This document shows, in pieces, positions 4,742-12,767 of a DNA stretch of 22,682 bases. Both the position numbers and the translations under genes were made by a program. Within the stretch, counting starts at the first letter, position 1, and each line of letters opens with the position of its first letter. The DNA is from a virus, in IMG/VR virus record IMGVR_UViG_3300010354_000716, positions 1-22,682 of that record, one strand, 5' to 3'. The notes beneath the pieces are model-generated. The model was not told the origin of the DNA. It saw only the letters and a list, made by a program, of their open reading frames with translations, and searched no databases.

Positions 4742-4804
4742 ATGGCAGCGATAGTTATAATATTCATAATGAGTATCTTGTATAGTTATATGAGAAAGAT
4801 CTAG
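4742..4804 (+). CDS. tiny membrane peptide, 20 aa
   Basis: MAAIVIIFIIMSILYSYMRK plus Ile, stop. An AGGAG ribosome binding site is six bases before the ATG. The whole peptide is one hydrophobic helix with a positively charged C-terminus, which predicts N-out/C-in insertion by the positive-inside rule. It lies just downstream of tRNA-Lys and upstream of the structured RNA. Function unknown; possibly a membrane-active phage peptide. Confidence 0.5.
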   Translation: MAAIVIIFIMSILYSYMRKI

Positions 4805-4810
4805 AATTAT

Positions 4811-5104
4811 TCGCCAGGATAGGGCGATAAAAAAAAGGGGGAGTGTTTAGCAGGACATGAGAATCTGCCTACTCTTAAACAACAATAATTGTGCCCCAAA
4901 GCATACCTCGGATACCCTTATCCGTTATTATTTAAGGGAGTAGGTGGTTACTAGATCCACCGGGCACACACGGAATAGGCCTTATAGACCCGCGATATGG
5001 GAGACTTGAAACACCGTGGGGCAGGAGCGAAACCTGTCCATATTAAAAAATGAGTGGACAGGGTAACAACTTAGGTCGGGGCTGATGGGGATCAGTGACC
5101 GACC
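4811..5104 (+). ncRNA. unidentified structured RNA of about 290 nt with alternative hairpins
   Basis: This gene-free stretch is rich in helices. TCGCC/GGCGA lies at 4811-4827. TGTTTA (4844) pairs with TAAACA (4876) around a GCAG/CTGC hairpin. TGTGCCC (4890-4896)/GGGCACA (4962-4968) encloses CGGATA-CCCT-TATCCG (4909-4924) and GGTGG/CCACC (4943-4961), and loop-strand CCCTTA (4915-4920) can also pair with TAAGGG (4933-4938). CACGG/CCGTG lies at 4969-5018. CCTGTCC (5033-5039) can pair either upstream with GGGCAGG (5019-5025) or downstream with TGGACAGG (5055-5062). It ends in an intrinsic terminator. No SRP, RNase P, tmRNA or tRNA motif is recognised. The 5' end is not defined. Confidence 0.55.
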
Positions 5105-5115
5105 ATTTTTATTTT
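5074..5115 (+). terminator. intrinsic terminator
   Basis: Hairpin GGTCGG (5074-5079)/CCGACC (5099-5104) with inner helix CTGAT-GGGG-ATCAG (5082-5095), followed by ATTTTTATTTT. It ends the + strand RNA-rich region just as the convergent minus-strand gene's stop codon is reached. Confidence 0.85.
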
Positions 5116-5600
5116 ACATCAAAATTCATTGAAATAATTATTTTTGATTCTTTTGAATTGTTTGGTGGAGATTTGTGTTTAATCCAACCCGGAAATACAA
5201 TAATGTCGCCTTCTTTCAAATCAGGTCTTATAACTGTATCAGCATCTGTTTGAAATGCAGTAGGTGATGAACCTGTAGGTAGATTGACATAGTAAACCAA
5301 TGCCCATTGACATTCATGTGAATGAAATGGATGATATGAATATTTTTGGTATTCTTGAAACCAACAGTTTAAAATGTTTATTTTTTCTTTTGGAAAAATT
5401 TTATCTAGTTCGTTTACAATTATAGGAATAAGAAAAGTTTTATATTCTGGTAAATGATCAATTTGGAAATCAGTTTTTGTAATTTCAGCTGAGGAATTGA
5501 AATTTGCCTTGTTAATATACTCTATTAATTTCTGCTTTGTTTCTCCATGACACGATAAGTTTAATACATAGTATGGAATTTGAAAATAATTCTTTTGCAT
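5109..5600 (-). CDS. putative 2OG-Fe(II) oxygenase (2OG-FeII_Oxy_5 type)
   Basis: A 163-aa DSBH protein starting MQKNYFQIPYYVLNLSCHGE. Motif region YHPFH93-S-H95-E96-CQWALVYYVNLP, then LKEGDIIVFPGWIKH142KSPPN, then ESKIIISMNF. The layout matches Oxy_5 proteins (HxH, GxIxxFPxxxxH, final NF strand). The usual 2OG-binding Arg before the last strand appears to be Lys153, a possible change in cosubstrate binding. Convergent with the structured RNA and its terminator, and divergent from the cupin gene at 5651. No clear Shine-Dalgarno. Substrate unknown. Confidence 0.75.
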   Translation of the reverse strand: MQKNYFQIPYYVLNLSCHGETKQKLIEYINKANFNSSAEITKTDFQIDHLPEYKTFLIPIIVNELDKIFPKEKINILNCWFQEYQKYSYHPFHSHECQWALVYYVNLPTGSSPTAFQTDADTVIRPDLKEGDIIVFPGWIKHKSPPNNSKESKIIISMNFDVK

Positions 5601-5611
5601 ATAAAGGCTCT

Positions 5612-5619
5612 CATAAATA
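5612..5619 (+). promoter_or_regulatory. late-promoter-like box CATAAATA
   Basis: One mismatch from TATAAATA, in the gap between divergent genes. The ATG of the cupin gene is 31 bases downstream, with AGGA in between, so this transcript would have a normal short leader. Confidence 0.4.
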
Positions 5620-5650
5620 TTTACGTTTGTAAAATGTATCAGGAAAATTT

Positions 5651-6103
5651 ATGCCACAACCAACAATAGAAATATTCGCTGTTAGCAATGTCTATACTAG
5701 AATAATGAATTTCAAAAAAGCAGGTGACATTGAAATTGGACATTATCATACATACGACCACGGAACACTTATTAGTTCTGGATCTATAAAACTTGAAATA
5801 CTTGGGGAGAATTTAGAAACTATAGAAACCAAAATTTACAAGGCTCCTCGAATGGTGTTGATTAAAAAAGAATTTAAGCATAGATTAACTGCACTAGAAG
5901 ATAATACCGTAGCAGTTTGCATTCATGCTTTACGAGACGTTGAAGGAGAACTATTACCTGTAGAAACTATAGAAGAGGTAATTCACACTACACCGGATGA
6001 AGATAGGAAAGCCTTGATAGAACACAGAAATTCTAATAGTGTTAAAGAATATTTGAATAAAAAAAATATTGTTTTAGAAAATATGGTAGATAACAAGTCT
6101 TAA
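5651..6103 (+). CDS. cupin-fold protein
   Basis: A 150-aa protein with a cupin metal site: GH31-Y-H33-TYDH37 near residue 30, then IKKEFKH77RLTALEDNTVAVCIHALRD. Cupin motif 1 usually reads G(x)5HxH(x)3-4E and motif 2 G(x)5PxG(x)2H(x)3N; here D36/H37 stand near the motif 1 Glu and H77 is the second-motif His. There is no HxD or distal Arg, so it looks like a stand-alone cupin rather than a 2OG oxygenase. The charged C-terminus (105-150) is probably helical. AGGA precedes the ATG. The gene ends three bases before the oxygenase at 6107. Role unknown. Confidence 0.75.
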   Translation: MPQPTIEIFAVSNVYTRIMNFKKAGDIEIGHYHTYDHGTLISSGSIKLEILGENLETIETKIYKAPRMVLIKKEFKHRLTALEDNTVAVCIHALRDVEGELLPVETIEEVIHTTPDEDRKALIEHRNSNSVKEYLNKKNIVLENMVDNKS

Positions 6104-6106
6104 AGT

Positions 6107-6700
6107 ATGGATGATATTGTTGTAATTGAAAATTTCTTCCCTTTAGTAGTCTATAGAGAAATACTGAATAAAGTTCATAGTTCAGAAACTAGATGGTTTT
6201 TTAAGGACAAAAATTTAAGCCATCCTATAGATTATGAGATCTACAAAGCACAATTACAGGATGTTAAAATTTTTGAAAATGTTAAAGGATTTCAAAGTGA
6301 ACTTTACAATGACAACATGACTGATTCAGATAATAGAATTAAAAATGTTTTCACTAGTTATATCGAAAAACAATTCAATATTACAGTCAATCATATTTTA
6401 AGAATTAATTGCAACTTTATAATCCCCTGTTCAAACTTTCCAAGCAACTCTTACATGCTACCACATACAGATGTAAATATTCCACATAAAACTTTAATTT
6501 ACTATATAAATGATTGTGATGGAGAAACAGTTTTTTTCAACAGAATATTAGATAAAGAAATTAATTACAGTGGTTTAACAGTAGAGAAAAAAATTACCCC
6601 TTCAAAAAATAAAGCAGTTTTGTTTAATGGACTTAGATTACATTCGTCTAGTCCGTCACAGACAATTCTTAGAAAAATTATAAACGTAAACTTTACCTAA
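6107..6700 (+). CDS. putative 2OG-Fe(II) oxygenase (prolyl-hydroxylase-like)
   Basis: A 197-aa protein with MLPH120-T-D122 followed by KTLIYYINDCDGETVFF, then a KNKAVLFNGLRLH179SSSP strand and R189 in TILRKIINVNF. This is the complete HxD...H...R set of prolyl-4-hydroxylase-like DSBH enzymes. The N-terminus DDIVVIENFFPLVVYREIL is typical of this family. It is three bases after the cupin gene, with which it probably forms an operon. The convergent oxygenase at 6693-7316 overlaps its last eight bases. Substrate unknown. Confidence 0.82.
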   Translation: MDDIVVIENFFPLVVYREILNKVHSSETRWFFKDKNLSHPIDYEIYKAQLQDVKIFENVKGFQSELYNDNMTDSDNRIKNVFTSYIEKQFNITVNHILRINCNFIIPCSNFPSNSYMLPHTDVNIPHKTLIYYINDCDGETVFFNRILDKEINYSGLTVEKKITPSKNKAVLFNGLRLHSSSPSQTILRKIINVNFT

Positions 6701-7316
6701 AATATTGCAGATTACTTTCATAATCTAATTTGTTGTTATAATCTGCATAGGGAAAATCATCCTTTGTGTGATTCCACCAACCTGTAGCAATATATTTAGA
6801 TAATCTACGAGGAGGGTTACCTCTGTGAAGATGTGTAAAGTATGCAGGCCAAATTAATATATTTCCCTGTTTAGGTGTTATTTCTAAATTTTGATATAAA
6901 AATTCAGTAGTCCCATCCCCTTCTTCCATAGTATTCAAATAAAGCATCCAAACTAAAACTCTATTACTTAAATCATTAATATTGTGTTCGTGATGCCAGG
7001 AATGAAATCCGCCATATACTGGTGTGCGTTGAAGCTTGCAGTGATCTGATATTAGAGTATATTGATTTAAACTTGAATACACGTCAATATAAGTTTTTAA
7101 ACAATACGTTAACGTTTTCTTAAGTTTTTTAAAATCTGGATTAAATGTAAATTTAAATTCTTTGCTAAAATCATGTCTGTTGTTATCTAATATTTCAAAT
7201 TCAGGATATTCTTTATTTTCTAGTAAATCAATCAATTTTAGACAGTCATTGCTATCAACAGCATTTTCAAACTCTGCTATATCATTATGAAATTTAACCA
7301 TACTTATTTTTTGCAT
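6693..7316 (-). CDS. putative 2OG-Fe(II) oxygenase
   Basis: A 207-aa protein. Motif region VYGGFHSWH108-H-E110-HN, then RVLVWMLYLNT, GDGTTEFLYQNLEITPKQGNI (in two stretches) and LIWPAYFTH162LHRGNPP with a following KYIATGWWNH strand. HxE replaces HxD, which is a tolerated variant. The overall pattern is that of phage oxygenases related to the prolyl-hydroxylase group. The start is supported by AGGAAG seven bases upstream. Its 5' end overlaps the 3' end of the upstream same-strand gene by 13 bases, indicating translational coupling, and its 3' end overlaps the convergent gene by eight bases. Confidence 0.8.
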   Translation of the reverse strand: MQKISMVKFHNDIAEFENAVDSNDCLKLIDLLENKEYPEFEILDNNRHDFSKEFKFTFNPDFKKLKKTLTYCLKTYIDVYSSLNQYTLISDHCKLQRTPVYGGFHSWHHEHNINDLSNRVLVWMLYLNTMEEGDGTTEFLYQNLEITPKQGNILIWPAYFTHLHRGNPPRRLSKYIATGWWNHTKDDFPYADYNNKLDYESNLQYFR

Positions 7317-7795
7317 AGTATACTTCCTATCAATAATTTTTCTTCATTTGATTGAATAGGATTGATTCTAAAAGCATGAGTAAAGCTAGATGGAAAAATT
7401 AAAAACATATTGTCTGTGATATGAATTTTTCCATCTTCTATGAATTCTACAGATACAGCGTTAGAAGATCTAGATAACTTACCTATTAAGGTTAATGTAG
7501 AAGGACGTGAATTAATTTGATCCAAAAAATTCCAAGAGTTTATGTATTGGTATTTTGCTAAATTTATAATGGACAAATAGTTTATATTGCTGTTTTCAGC
7601 TTGTATTAATGAGTTTTTATAAAGTTTTTTTACTATCGTGTGTAGTTGAGAGGTTAAACTGTTATCCAATACATCATAATGAGTAGAAAGAAACTTTCTA
7701 TTTTTTCTAACTAACCCTGTGTTATTGTGTAAATAAGTTTCAAAACTAGAAATTATTTTTTCGTCCAAAACATCCACAAAACTTTGTATATACAT
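7304..7795 (-). CDS. degenerate DSBH protein related to 2OG oxygenases
   Basis: A 163-aa protein (MYIQSFVDVLDEKIISSFET...) with the end of a DSBH fold: HITDNMFLIFPSSFTH140AFRINP and a final KLLIGSILCKK strand. The stretch where HxD should lie (about 85-105) has no HxD or HxE, so iron binding is doubtful. It may be an inactive partner of the oxygenase it overlaps downstream. I start it at ATG (7793-7795) rather than an in-frame TTG farther upstream. That puts its ATG one base from the ATG of the + strand gene at 7797, with no visible ribosome binding site for either. Confidence 0.65.
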   Translation of the reverse strand: MYIQSFVDVLDEKIISSFETYLHNNTGLVRKNRKFLSTHYDVLDNSLTSQLHTIVKKLYKNSLIQAENSNINYLSIINLAKYQYINSWNFLDQINSRPSTLTLIGKLSRSSNAVSVEFIEDGKIHITDNMFLIFPSSFTHAFRINPIQSNEEKLLIGSILCKK

Positions 7796-7796
7796 T

Positions 7797-8006
7797 ATGA
7801 GCAAAATTAGTCGATTAGCTGATAAAATTCAAGATCGAATTAAAATTCTAAATGTTGCAGATAATGAAACTGCCACCAAAAGAATAGAAATTTGCAATAG
7901 TTGTGAATATTTATCGACCACTACCAAACGTTGTCAGAAATGCGGATGTTTTATGTTTGCAAAAACCAAACTACTTTTTGCTCAGTGCCCAATAGACAAA
8001 TGGTAA
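7797..8006 (+). CDS. small zinc-ribbon-like protein, 69 aa
   Basis: Residues 33-64 carry C33-x-x-C36 and C46-x-x-C49-G-C51, with a final AQC64PIDKW. This arrangement, ICNSCEYLSTTTKRCQKCGC then a conserved F-KTKLLFAQCPIDKW, fits a small zinc-binding protein found widely in large phages, with no known role. The N-terminal 30 residues are predicted helical and charged. Its stop overlaps the ATG of the next gene (ATGGTAA), so the two are coupled. No ribosome binding site; it starts one base from a divergent ATG. Confidence 0.8.
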   Translation: MSKISRLADKIQDRIKILNVADNETATKRIEICNSCEYLSTTTKRCQKCGCFMFAKTKLLFAQCPIDKW

Positions 8007-8560
8007 ATCAACACAGTTTAATAACAGATTTAATTGGCCATTACAAAGGTGCTATAAAACCAGAGCTTTGTAATAGAATTACAAATTCTAATGGATATAA
8101 ATGGAGCAAGCATCAATGGACTTTTTATGATACCATTGTGGATACGTCAAATAAAACAAATGAATTTGATGTTACCTATAACATTGATAGAGTTTCTAAG
8201 CTCATAATTAATCAAGCAATTAATGAATGCCTAGACATATATTCTTTGCAACATAAGGTAATCTGTAGATCACATTCAAATCTTAGAATAAATCGATATT
8301 CTAAAGGACATAACATAGACAGTCATTATGATCATATAACTTCTTTGTTTGATGAGAGTAAAAAAGGAATCCCTGTGTTATCTATCGTAGGATTGTTAAA
8401 TGATGACTTTGAAGGTGGAAAATTTTACTTTTGGGATGATTATGAAATGGATCTTAAACAAGGAGATATAATTATTTTCCCCAGTATTTTTGCCTACAAA
8501 CATGCTACCACAACAGTGACTTTGGGAAATAGATGGAGTTTTGTTAGTTGGGCTTATTGA
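8000..8560 (+). CDS. putative 2OG-Fe(II) oxygenase (prolyl-4-hydroxylase-like)
   Basis: A 186-aa protein with full motif set: RINRYSKGHNIDSH109-Y-D111-H, then IPVLSIVGLLNDDFEGGKFYF, LKQGDIIIFPSIFAYKH168 and R178 in GNRWSFVSWAY. Strongly typical of P4H/PKHD-type oxygenases, including the GGxFxF strand. A longer in-frame start at 7931 would overlap the zinc-ribbon gene by 76 bases; ATG 8000, embedded in ATGGTAA of that gene, gives the expected N-terminus. Its stop codon is directly followed by the ATG of the PP-loop gene, so zinc-ribbon, oxygenase and PP-loop enzyme look like one operon. Confidence 0.86.
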   Translation: MVNQHSLITDLIGHYKGAIKPELCNRITNSNGYKWSKHQWTFYDTIVDTSNKTNEFDVTYNIDRVSKLIINQAINECLDIYSLQHKVICRSHSNLRINRYSKGHNIDSHYDHITSLFDESKKGIPVLSIVGLLNDDFEGGKFYFWDDYEMDLKQGDIIIFPSIFAYKHATTTVTLGNRWSFVSWAY

Positions 8561-9484
8561 ATGAATTGGATAAACTATTATTGGGACGACGGAACCGACA
8601 TTCTGTGCTCTTCTAAAACTGGCACGTTTGTAATTGATGTTTCAAACATTGAACTTCATAACAATGATGTTTTAGAAGAATCAATTGCCGCAGTTAAATT
8701 TATAATTAATTCTAATCCGCCACCATATAGATTATTGTTAAGTGGTGGAATTGATAGTCAAGCTATGGTTTATGCTTGGCTCAAATCAGGGGTGGATTTT
8801 GAAGCTCATACTTTTATATATGATGAAATAATGAATAACCATGATATTCATCAATTGTATGAATTCTCCAAGGAATATCCTTTTAGCATAGAAACACATA
8901 AAATTAGTCATTTTGAATTTTTAAATCATCATCTGCATTCCTACTCAAAAAAATATAATTGTAATAGTCCACAGTTAAACTTCTACATGTATATGATGGA
9001 CAGATTCAAAGATGGAACCCTAGTTCTATCAGGTAACCCTCCTATGAATTTAACCATGTGGGTTGATTACTCGCTTCATTCTCTGATTAGATATCAAAAA
9101 ATTAATCAACGAAATCTTGTTCCATTCTTTCACATTCATACGCCTAAACTTGCCGGTTCATGGGTTTCTAAAATTAGATCTCAACATTTTGATAGACAAG
9201 AGCTGGGATCTGCTGGCACAAATGAACTAAAGACTCTATTATATCTAGATAGCGGGTTTCCTGTTCTTATAACAGGTAAAAAATCAGGATTTGAAAAATA
9301 TAAAATATACTTCGATTCGCATACATTAGATAAAAAAATCAGGCAAAAAATACTACTAAATACAAGAAATGTTAGCAGACGCATGTATGATATATTATTC
9401 AGGCATTCGTTGGAATTAGAAAATCCTGTGTCTGCTACTACGAAAATTATAGGGTTAGATTATAATGACAAAGTATCTTATTGA
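8561..9484 (+). CDS. asparagine-synthase-like PP-loop ATPase
   Basis: A 307-aa protein with the PP-loop motif LLLSGGIDSQAMVYAW (about 59-74), which binds ATP pyrophosphate in enzymes that adenylate a carboxyl or amide. The conserved second block VLSGNPPMNLTMWVDYS (about 153-170) and a C-terminal SGFEKYKIYFD motif resemble asparagine-synthase C-terminal domains in large phages. There is no N-terminal glutaminase domain and no catalytic Cys2, so ammonia, or another nucleophile such as a peptide amine, would be needed. Related proteins close lasso peptides (B protein) in bacteria. It overlaps the protease gene by 20 bases. A peptide or protein amide-forming role is inference. Confidence 0.75.
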   Translation: MNWINYYWDDGTDILCSSKTGTFVIDVSNIELHNNDVLEESIAAVKFIINSNPPPYRLLLSGGIDSQAMVYAWLKSGVDFEAHTFIYDEIMNNHDIHQLYEFSKEYPFSIETHKISHFEFLNHHLHSYSKKYNCNSPQLNFYMYMMDRFKDGTLVLSGNPPMNLTMWVDYSLHSLIRYQKINQRNLVPFFHIHTPKLAGSWVSKIRSQHFDRQELGSAGTNELKTLLYLDSGFPVLITGKKSGFEKYKIYFDSHTLDKKIRQKILLNTRNVSRRMYDILFRHSLELENPVSATTKIIGLDYNDKVSY

Positions 9485-11510
9485 TTTTGAACAAAATGCT
9501 ACTTTAGAACAAATACAAGGTTATTTCCAACGTAACTCGTGTGTTCAGCTTCACATCTACAATAATTTTGATAAAGTATATTTGGTTGAATCTGAGAATA
9601 CACCGCCTATTGAATCTATAATAACAAGTGTCATCAACGATTCAGAATCTAACATTGCTCCATTGAATAATACTGCCGTATGCATAGATAGCCTAAGCAC
9701 ATCTTCTATTACGATTGATGACGACAAGAATTGGTGGAAGGTTGTAACTTATGTAAATGTAGACTTTACAGAGGAAACATTAAACATAAAAAGATTTGGC
9801 AGTAAAGTAACAATTTATCTTTTAGATAGCGGAGTTGATTTAACTCATCCAGAATTCCAAGGCGAAAATGTTAGTCAAATCTACACTTTTAATGGCAATC
9901 CTACTGATGTTAATGGACACGGAACAGCTCTAGCAAGTTTAATTACAGGAAAAGATACTTCAATGACATCTTGTAAACTTGTAAGTTTAAAGATTTTTGA
10001 AGACGGAGTTCCAACACCTTTAAGTAAACTGTTAGAGGCATTTGATATCATTTATACAGATTCATTAAATCAAAAAGCTTCTATTGTTAATATGAGCTGG
10101 TCTATTCCTAATAACGAATATGTTAACAATAAATTAAGGTTATTACATTACGGCGCTAATATTGGACTAGTAGCGGCTGCAGGAAATAGCGGTCAAGAAA
10201 TAAAAGACGTAACTCCTGCCTGTCTAGACGAAGTTTTTGTAGTTGGTGCATATGATCAGAACTTATTACCTTGTAATTTCAGTAACTATACAAGTGACCT
10301 AAATAATACACCTCAAGAAACTAATCATGGAGAACTAGATGTTTGGGCTCCAGGTGAAAGTATATATGTTGCTTTACCTGAAAATAATTATGGATTTGTT
10401 TCAGGAACAAGTTTTTCGGCTGCTATACACACTGCGGCATTGGCAGCAGATATTGATATACAATATTCTTTAGATTCAAATACATTAATTTCAAAAACTG
10501 TGCCTGTTAACGAAATCATAGATTCTGGGTTTGCAGTTGGCAGACCTGGTTTGTTAGAACTTTCAGGAAAGTATTTAAATTCTGTTAACATGGTAACAAG
10601 TATGTATCCAACAGATAAATTTTCACGGATACATAATTTGCCAAGCCATCTACGTGTAGTAACAGGTGAAGATGCTGATCAACCTTTAATGTCTCAGACT
10701 GCTTGTAAATCAATGACTATTTTGTCAGAACTTCCGCCAGGATTGTCAATTACAGAATTTGGATGGTTAGTAGGAGTTCACAGCTCTTTACCCGAAGGAG
10801 TCAATTACACAACCTGGCCCTTGTCAATTGAATACATAATGAATGATGGGTCTGTTGTAGTTAAAAATTATGACTTATACATAGTTTCACCTGATTTACA
10901 ACCCACAGACGTTCCTGATGACTTAATATGGATAACACAGCTAGCACGAAATTGTAGCGAATTTATCTTTAATTGTGGTTTTGATAGATGCCCAATTACA
11001 AATAACAGACAATTAAGGTATTGTTGGAATCTTAACGGCTTTAAAAACCCAGGTTGTGAATACTGCTGTGTTGCGGCTAATTGTTGCTTTACACCAGAAA
11101 CTAAAATTATCATGAGCGATCTCACATCTAAAGAAATAAAAGATCTTGTTATTGGTGACAAAGTTCTGGTATACGACCTTGAAAAAAATCTTCATATTCA
11201 TAAAGAAGTAAAATGTGTTATCACGAGAACTGAACGTCCTATGTATACATACACATTTGACAATGGTGTGACATTAAATGCATCAGAAGATCATCCATTA
11301 TACGTTAAAGACAAAGGATGGGCATCTGTTATTCCGCCTAACGAATATAAAGATTTAAAATCTGTTCAAAAAATCGAAATTGGTGATATTGTCAAGATAC
11401 ATGACAATAGTTTTAGCAAGATAGTAAAGATTGAGGAACTAGATTATCCAGATACCGTATATGAATTAGACACTAGCGGATTTTATGCAAACGGTATATT
11501 AGCATATTAA
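9465..11510 (+). CDS. subtilisin-like protease with Ig-like, Cys-rich and Hint domains
   Basis: A 681-aa fusion. Residues 1-100 look like a propeptide-type region. The subtilase domain follows: D121 in IYLLDSGVDLTHPEF, H152 in NGHGTALAS, oxyanion N241 in AAAGNSG, S316 in SGTSFSAA. The triad is intact. A putative Ig domain (LPPGLSITEFGWLVG, about 423-437) follows, then a Cys-rich stretch (about 497-541, nine Cys), then a Hint domain starting C541-FTPETKI with a SEDHPLYV block (H610) and ending GFYANGILAY. Hint domains self-cleave at their Cys. There is no terminal Asn, so protein splicing is unlikely and N-terminal cleavage is more plausible. No signal peptide is visible. It may process a structural or modified peptide. 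Confidence 0.9.
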   Translation: MTKYLIDFEQNATLEQIQGYFQRNSCVQLHIYNNFDKVYLVESENTPPIESIITSVINDSESNIAPLNNTAVCIDSLSTSSITIDDDKNWWKVVTYVNVDFTEETLNIKRFGSKVTIYLLDSGVDLTHPEFQGENVSQIYTFNGNPTDVNGHGTALASLITGKDTSMTSCKLVSLKIFEDGVPTPLSKLLEAFDIIYTDSLNQKASIVNMSWSIPNNEYVNNKLRLLHYGANIGLVAAAGNSGQEIKDVTPACLDEVFVVGAYDQNLLPCNFSNYTSDLNNTPQETNHGELDVWAPGESIYVALPENNYGFVSGTSFSAAIHTAALAADIDIQYSLDSNTLISKTVPVNEIIDSGFAVGRPGLLELSGKYLNSVNMVTSMYPTDKFSRIHNLPSHLRVVTGEDADQPLMSQTACKSMTILSELPPGLSITEFGWLVGVHSSLPEGVNYTTWPLSIEYIMNDGSVVVKNYDLYIVSPDLQPTDVPDDLIWITQLARNCSEFIFNCGFDRCPITNNRQLRYCWNLNGFKNPGCEYCCVAANCCFTPETKIIMSDLTSKEIKDLVIGDKVLVYDLEKNLHIHKEVKCVITRTERPMYTYTFDNGVTLNASEDHPLYVKDKGWASVIPPNEYKDLKSVQKIEIGDIVKIHDNSFSKIVKIEELDYPDTVYELDTSGFYANGILAY

Positions 11511-12175
11511 TTTTGGATATATTCTAGATATTTTTCTTTTATATTTTTAACTTTGTATTCCAACATAGAACTACTATTGTTGCTAACACAGCCAGTAGGA
11601 AAGCTGTTGAAAACATAGGTATATCTTACATTTTTTTGATGGTTAAAGACCTTAACCCTATGTAGCAGCCTAGAAGGATAAAGTATTAATTTACCTCGCT
11701 GACTTGGTATCTTTATATGCCTTATGTCTGTATCCTCAATACTGATAATTTGCTCAACATGTTCAAGTTCTCTTGGCGCAATTTCAAATGCTGTATATGA
11801 ATTGTTGTCTGTGAGGTAAAGTATTCCGCTTAAAACACTATTTTGATGATAGTGAGCTGTCACAGTCTTTAAAGAAGTTCCTTTCGTAAGCCATGCATCA
11901 CATATAGCAAAATCGATTTGTTTACCCCAAAAATAATAGTTTACAGCTTCTGCAATACAAGTGTTAAGCCAGTTGAATAACTTCTCATTATATGGTGGAA
12001 TTCTAAGATCCTTATTGACCATTCCTATTTCAAACGCATTAACATCATTTTCCCGCGCTATATGCCAATTAGGAACTTGTCCGATTAAGCCTTTGGTTAT
12101 TGTATCTAGTTCATCTAGATCAGGAAAATGAAATTCTAAAATATTTCCTGTGTTATCAAACTCAATTGTTTTCAT
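11507..12175 (-). CDS. putative 2OG-Fe(II) oxygenase (2OG-FeII_Oxy_5 type)
   Basis: A 222-aa protein with the Oxy_5 signature H108-Y-H110-QNSVLSGILYLTD, then QRGKLILYPSRLLH172RV and R184 in NVRYTYVFNSFPTG. It resembles the proteins at 1267 and 16768 more than the P4H-like ones. It is convergent with the protease gene (four-base overlap of stops) and its start overlaps the 3' end of the upstream minus-strand gene by 14 bases, so the two are coupled. Substrate unknown. Confidence 0.83.
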   Translation of the reverse strand: MKTIEFDNTGNILEFHFPDLDELDTITKGLIGQVPNWHIARENDVNAFEIGMVNKDLRIPPYNEKLFNWLNTCIAEAVNYYFWGKQIDFAICDAWLTKGTSLKTVTAHYHQNSVLSGILYLTDNNSYTAFEIAPRELEHVEQIISIEDTDIRHIKIPSQRGKLILYPSRLLHRVKVFNHQKNVRYTYVFNSFPTGCVSNNSSSMLEYKVKNIKEKYLEYIQN

Positions 12176-12767
12176 TGTATACCTTTAAAATATAAGGGTC
12201 TAAACAGATAAAATTAAACCCTAAAATTATTCTTAAATTGTCAGACTGGCTAGGAGACACAAGATGCCTATAATTGCTGTTGAAAAAATAAATTGTATCT
12301 TCAAAGCAAGGTAAAGAAAATCCATCTTCAAAGGACAAAGGTGAATGCTCCTTATTACTCTGTAGATATAATACCGCAGAGAAATTACAGAAAGAACCGT
12401 GCCCGTGTAGTCTAGCATAGTCACCCTTTTTATAAACCGCAGCCCAAGATTCTTGAACTAAAAGTCTATATTCGTAATCTAAATCAAAAAAATCATTAAC
12501 TGTAGAATTGACTAGTGTTACAAGTTTATCAAATAAGCTCGTTTCTTTATGTATATGATAACTAGATTGCCAGCAAGACAATTTTGTATTTGTTTGTCCG
12601 TTTGTTTTACTACATTCAGATTTAATAAATTGTAGAATTTCTTGCTTATTGTATTGATTAGGATCAATCTTTGAACTATAAACTTCAAATGTTTGATCAC
12701 GTTTAACTATGGCTGTATGAACGGGACTTTTATTAAGTTTTTGTTCTAATTTGTCTTTGATTGTCAT
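12162..12767 (-). CDS. putative 2OG-Fe(II) oxygenase (variant HxH)
   Basis: A 201-aa protein with YARLH121-G-H123-GSFCNFSAVLYL, a LPCFEDTIYFFNSNYRH168LVSP strand and R179 in NLRIILGFNF. HxH replaces HxD, as in Oxy_5 members, and GSFCNFSAVLYL corresponds to the NSxxSGxxYL strand. The N-terminal 70 residues are polar and helical. It is the upstream member of a minus-strand pair with 11507-12175. Divergent from the gene at 12840. No strong ribosome binding site. Confidence 0.75.
   Translation of the reverse strand: MTIKDKLEQKLNKSPVHTAIVKRDQTFEVYSSKIDPNQYNKQEILQFIKSECSKTNGQTNTKLSCWQSSYHIHKETSLFDKLVTLVNSTVNDFFDLDYEYRLLVQESWAAVYKKGDYARLHGHGSFCNFSAVLYLQSNKEHSPLSFEDGFSLPCFEDTIYFFNSNYRHLVSPSQSDNLRIILGFNFICLDPYILKVYNENN

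Noticed and set aside
4801-5104. SRP, RNase P or tmRNA identity for the structured RNA
   Set aside because: The GGAAGGAAGCAG loop of SRP RNA, the conserved P4 core of RNase P and a terminal T-arm/CCA are all missing.
10953-11510. Active intein in the protease gene
   Set aside because: There is no C-terminal His-Asn and no C-extein; the Hint domain ends the protein.
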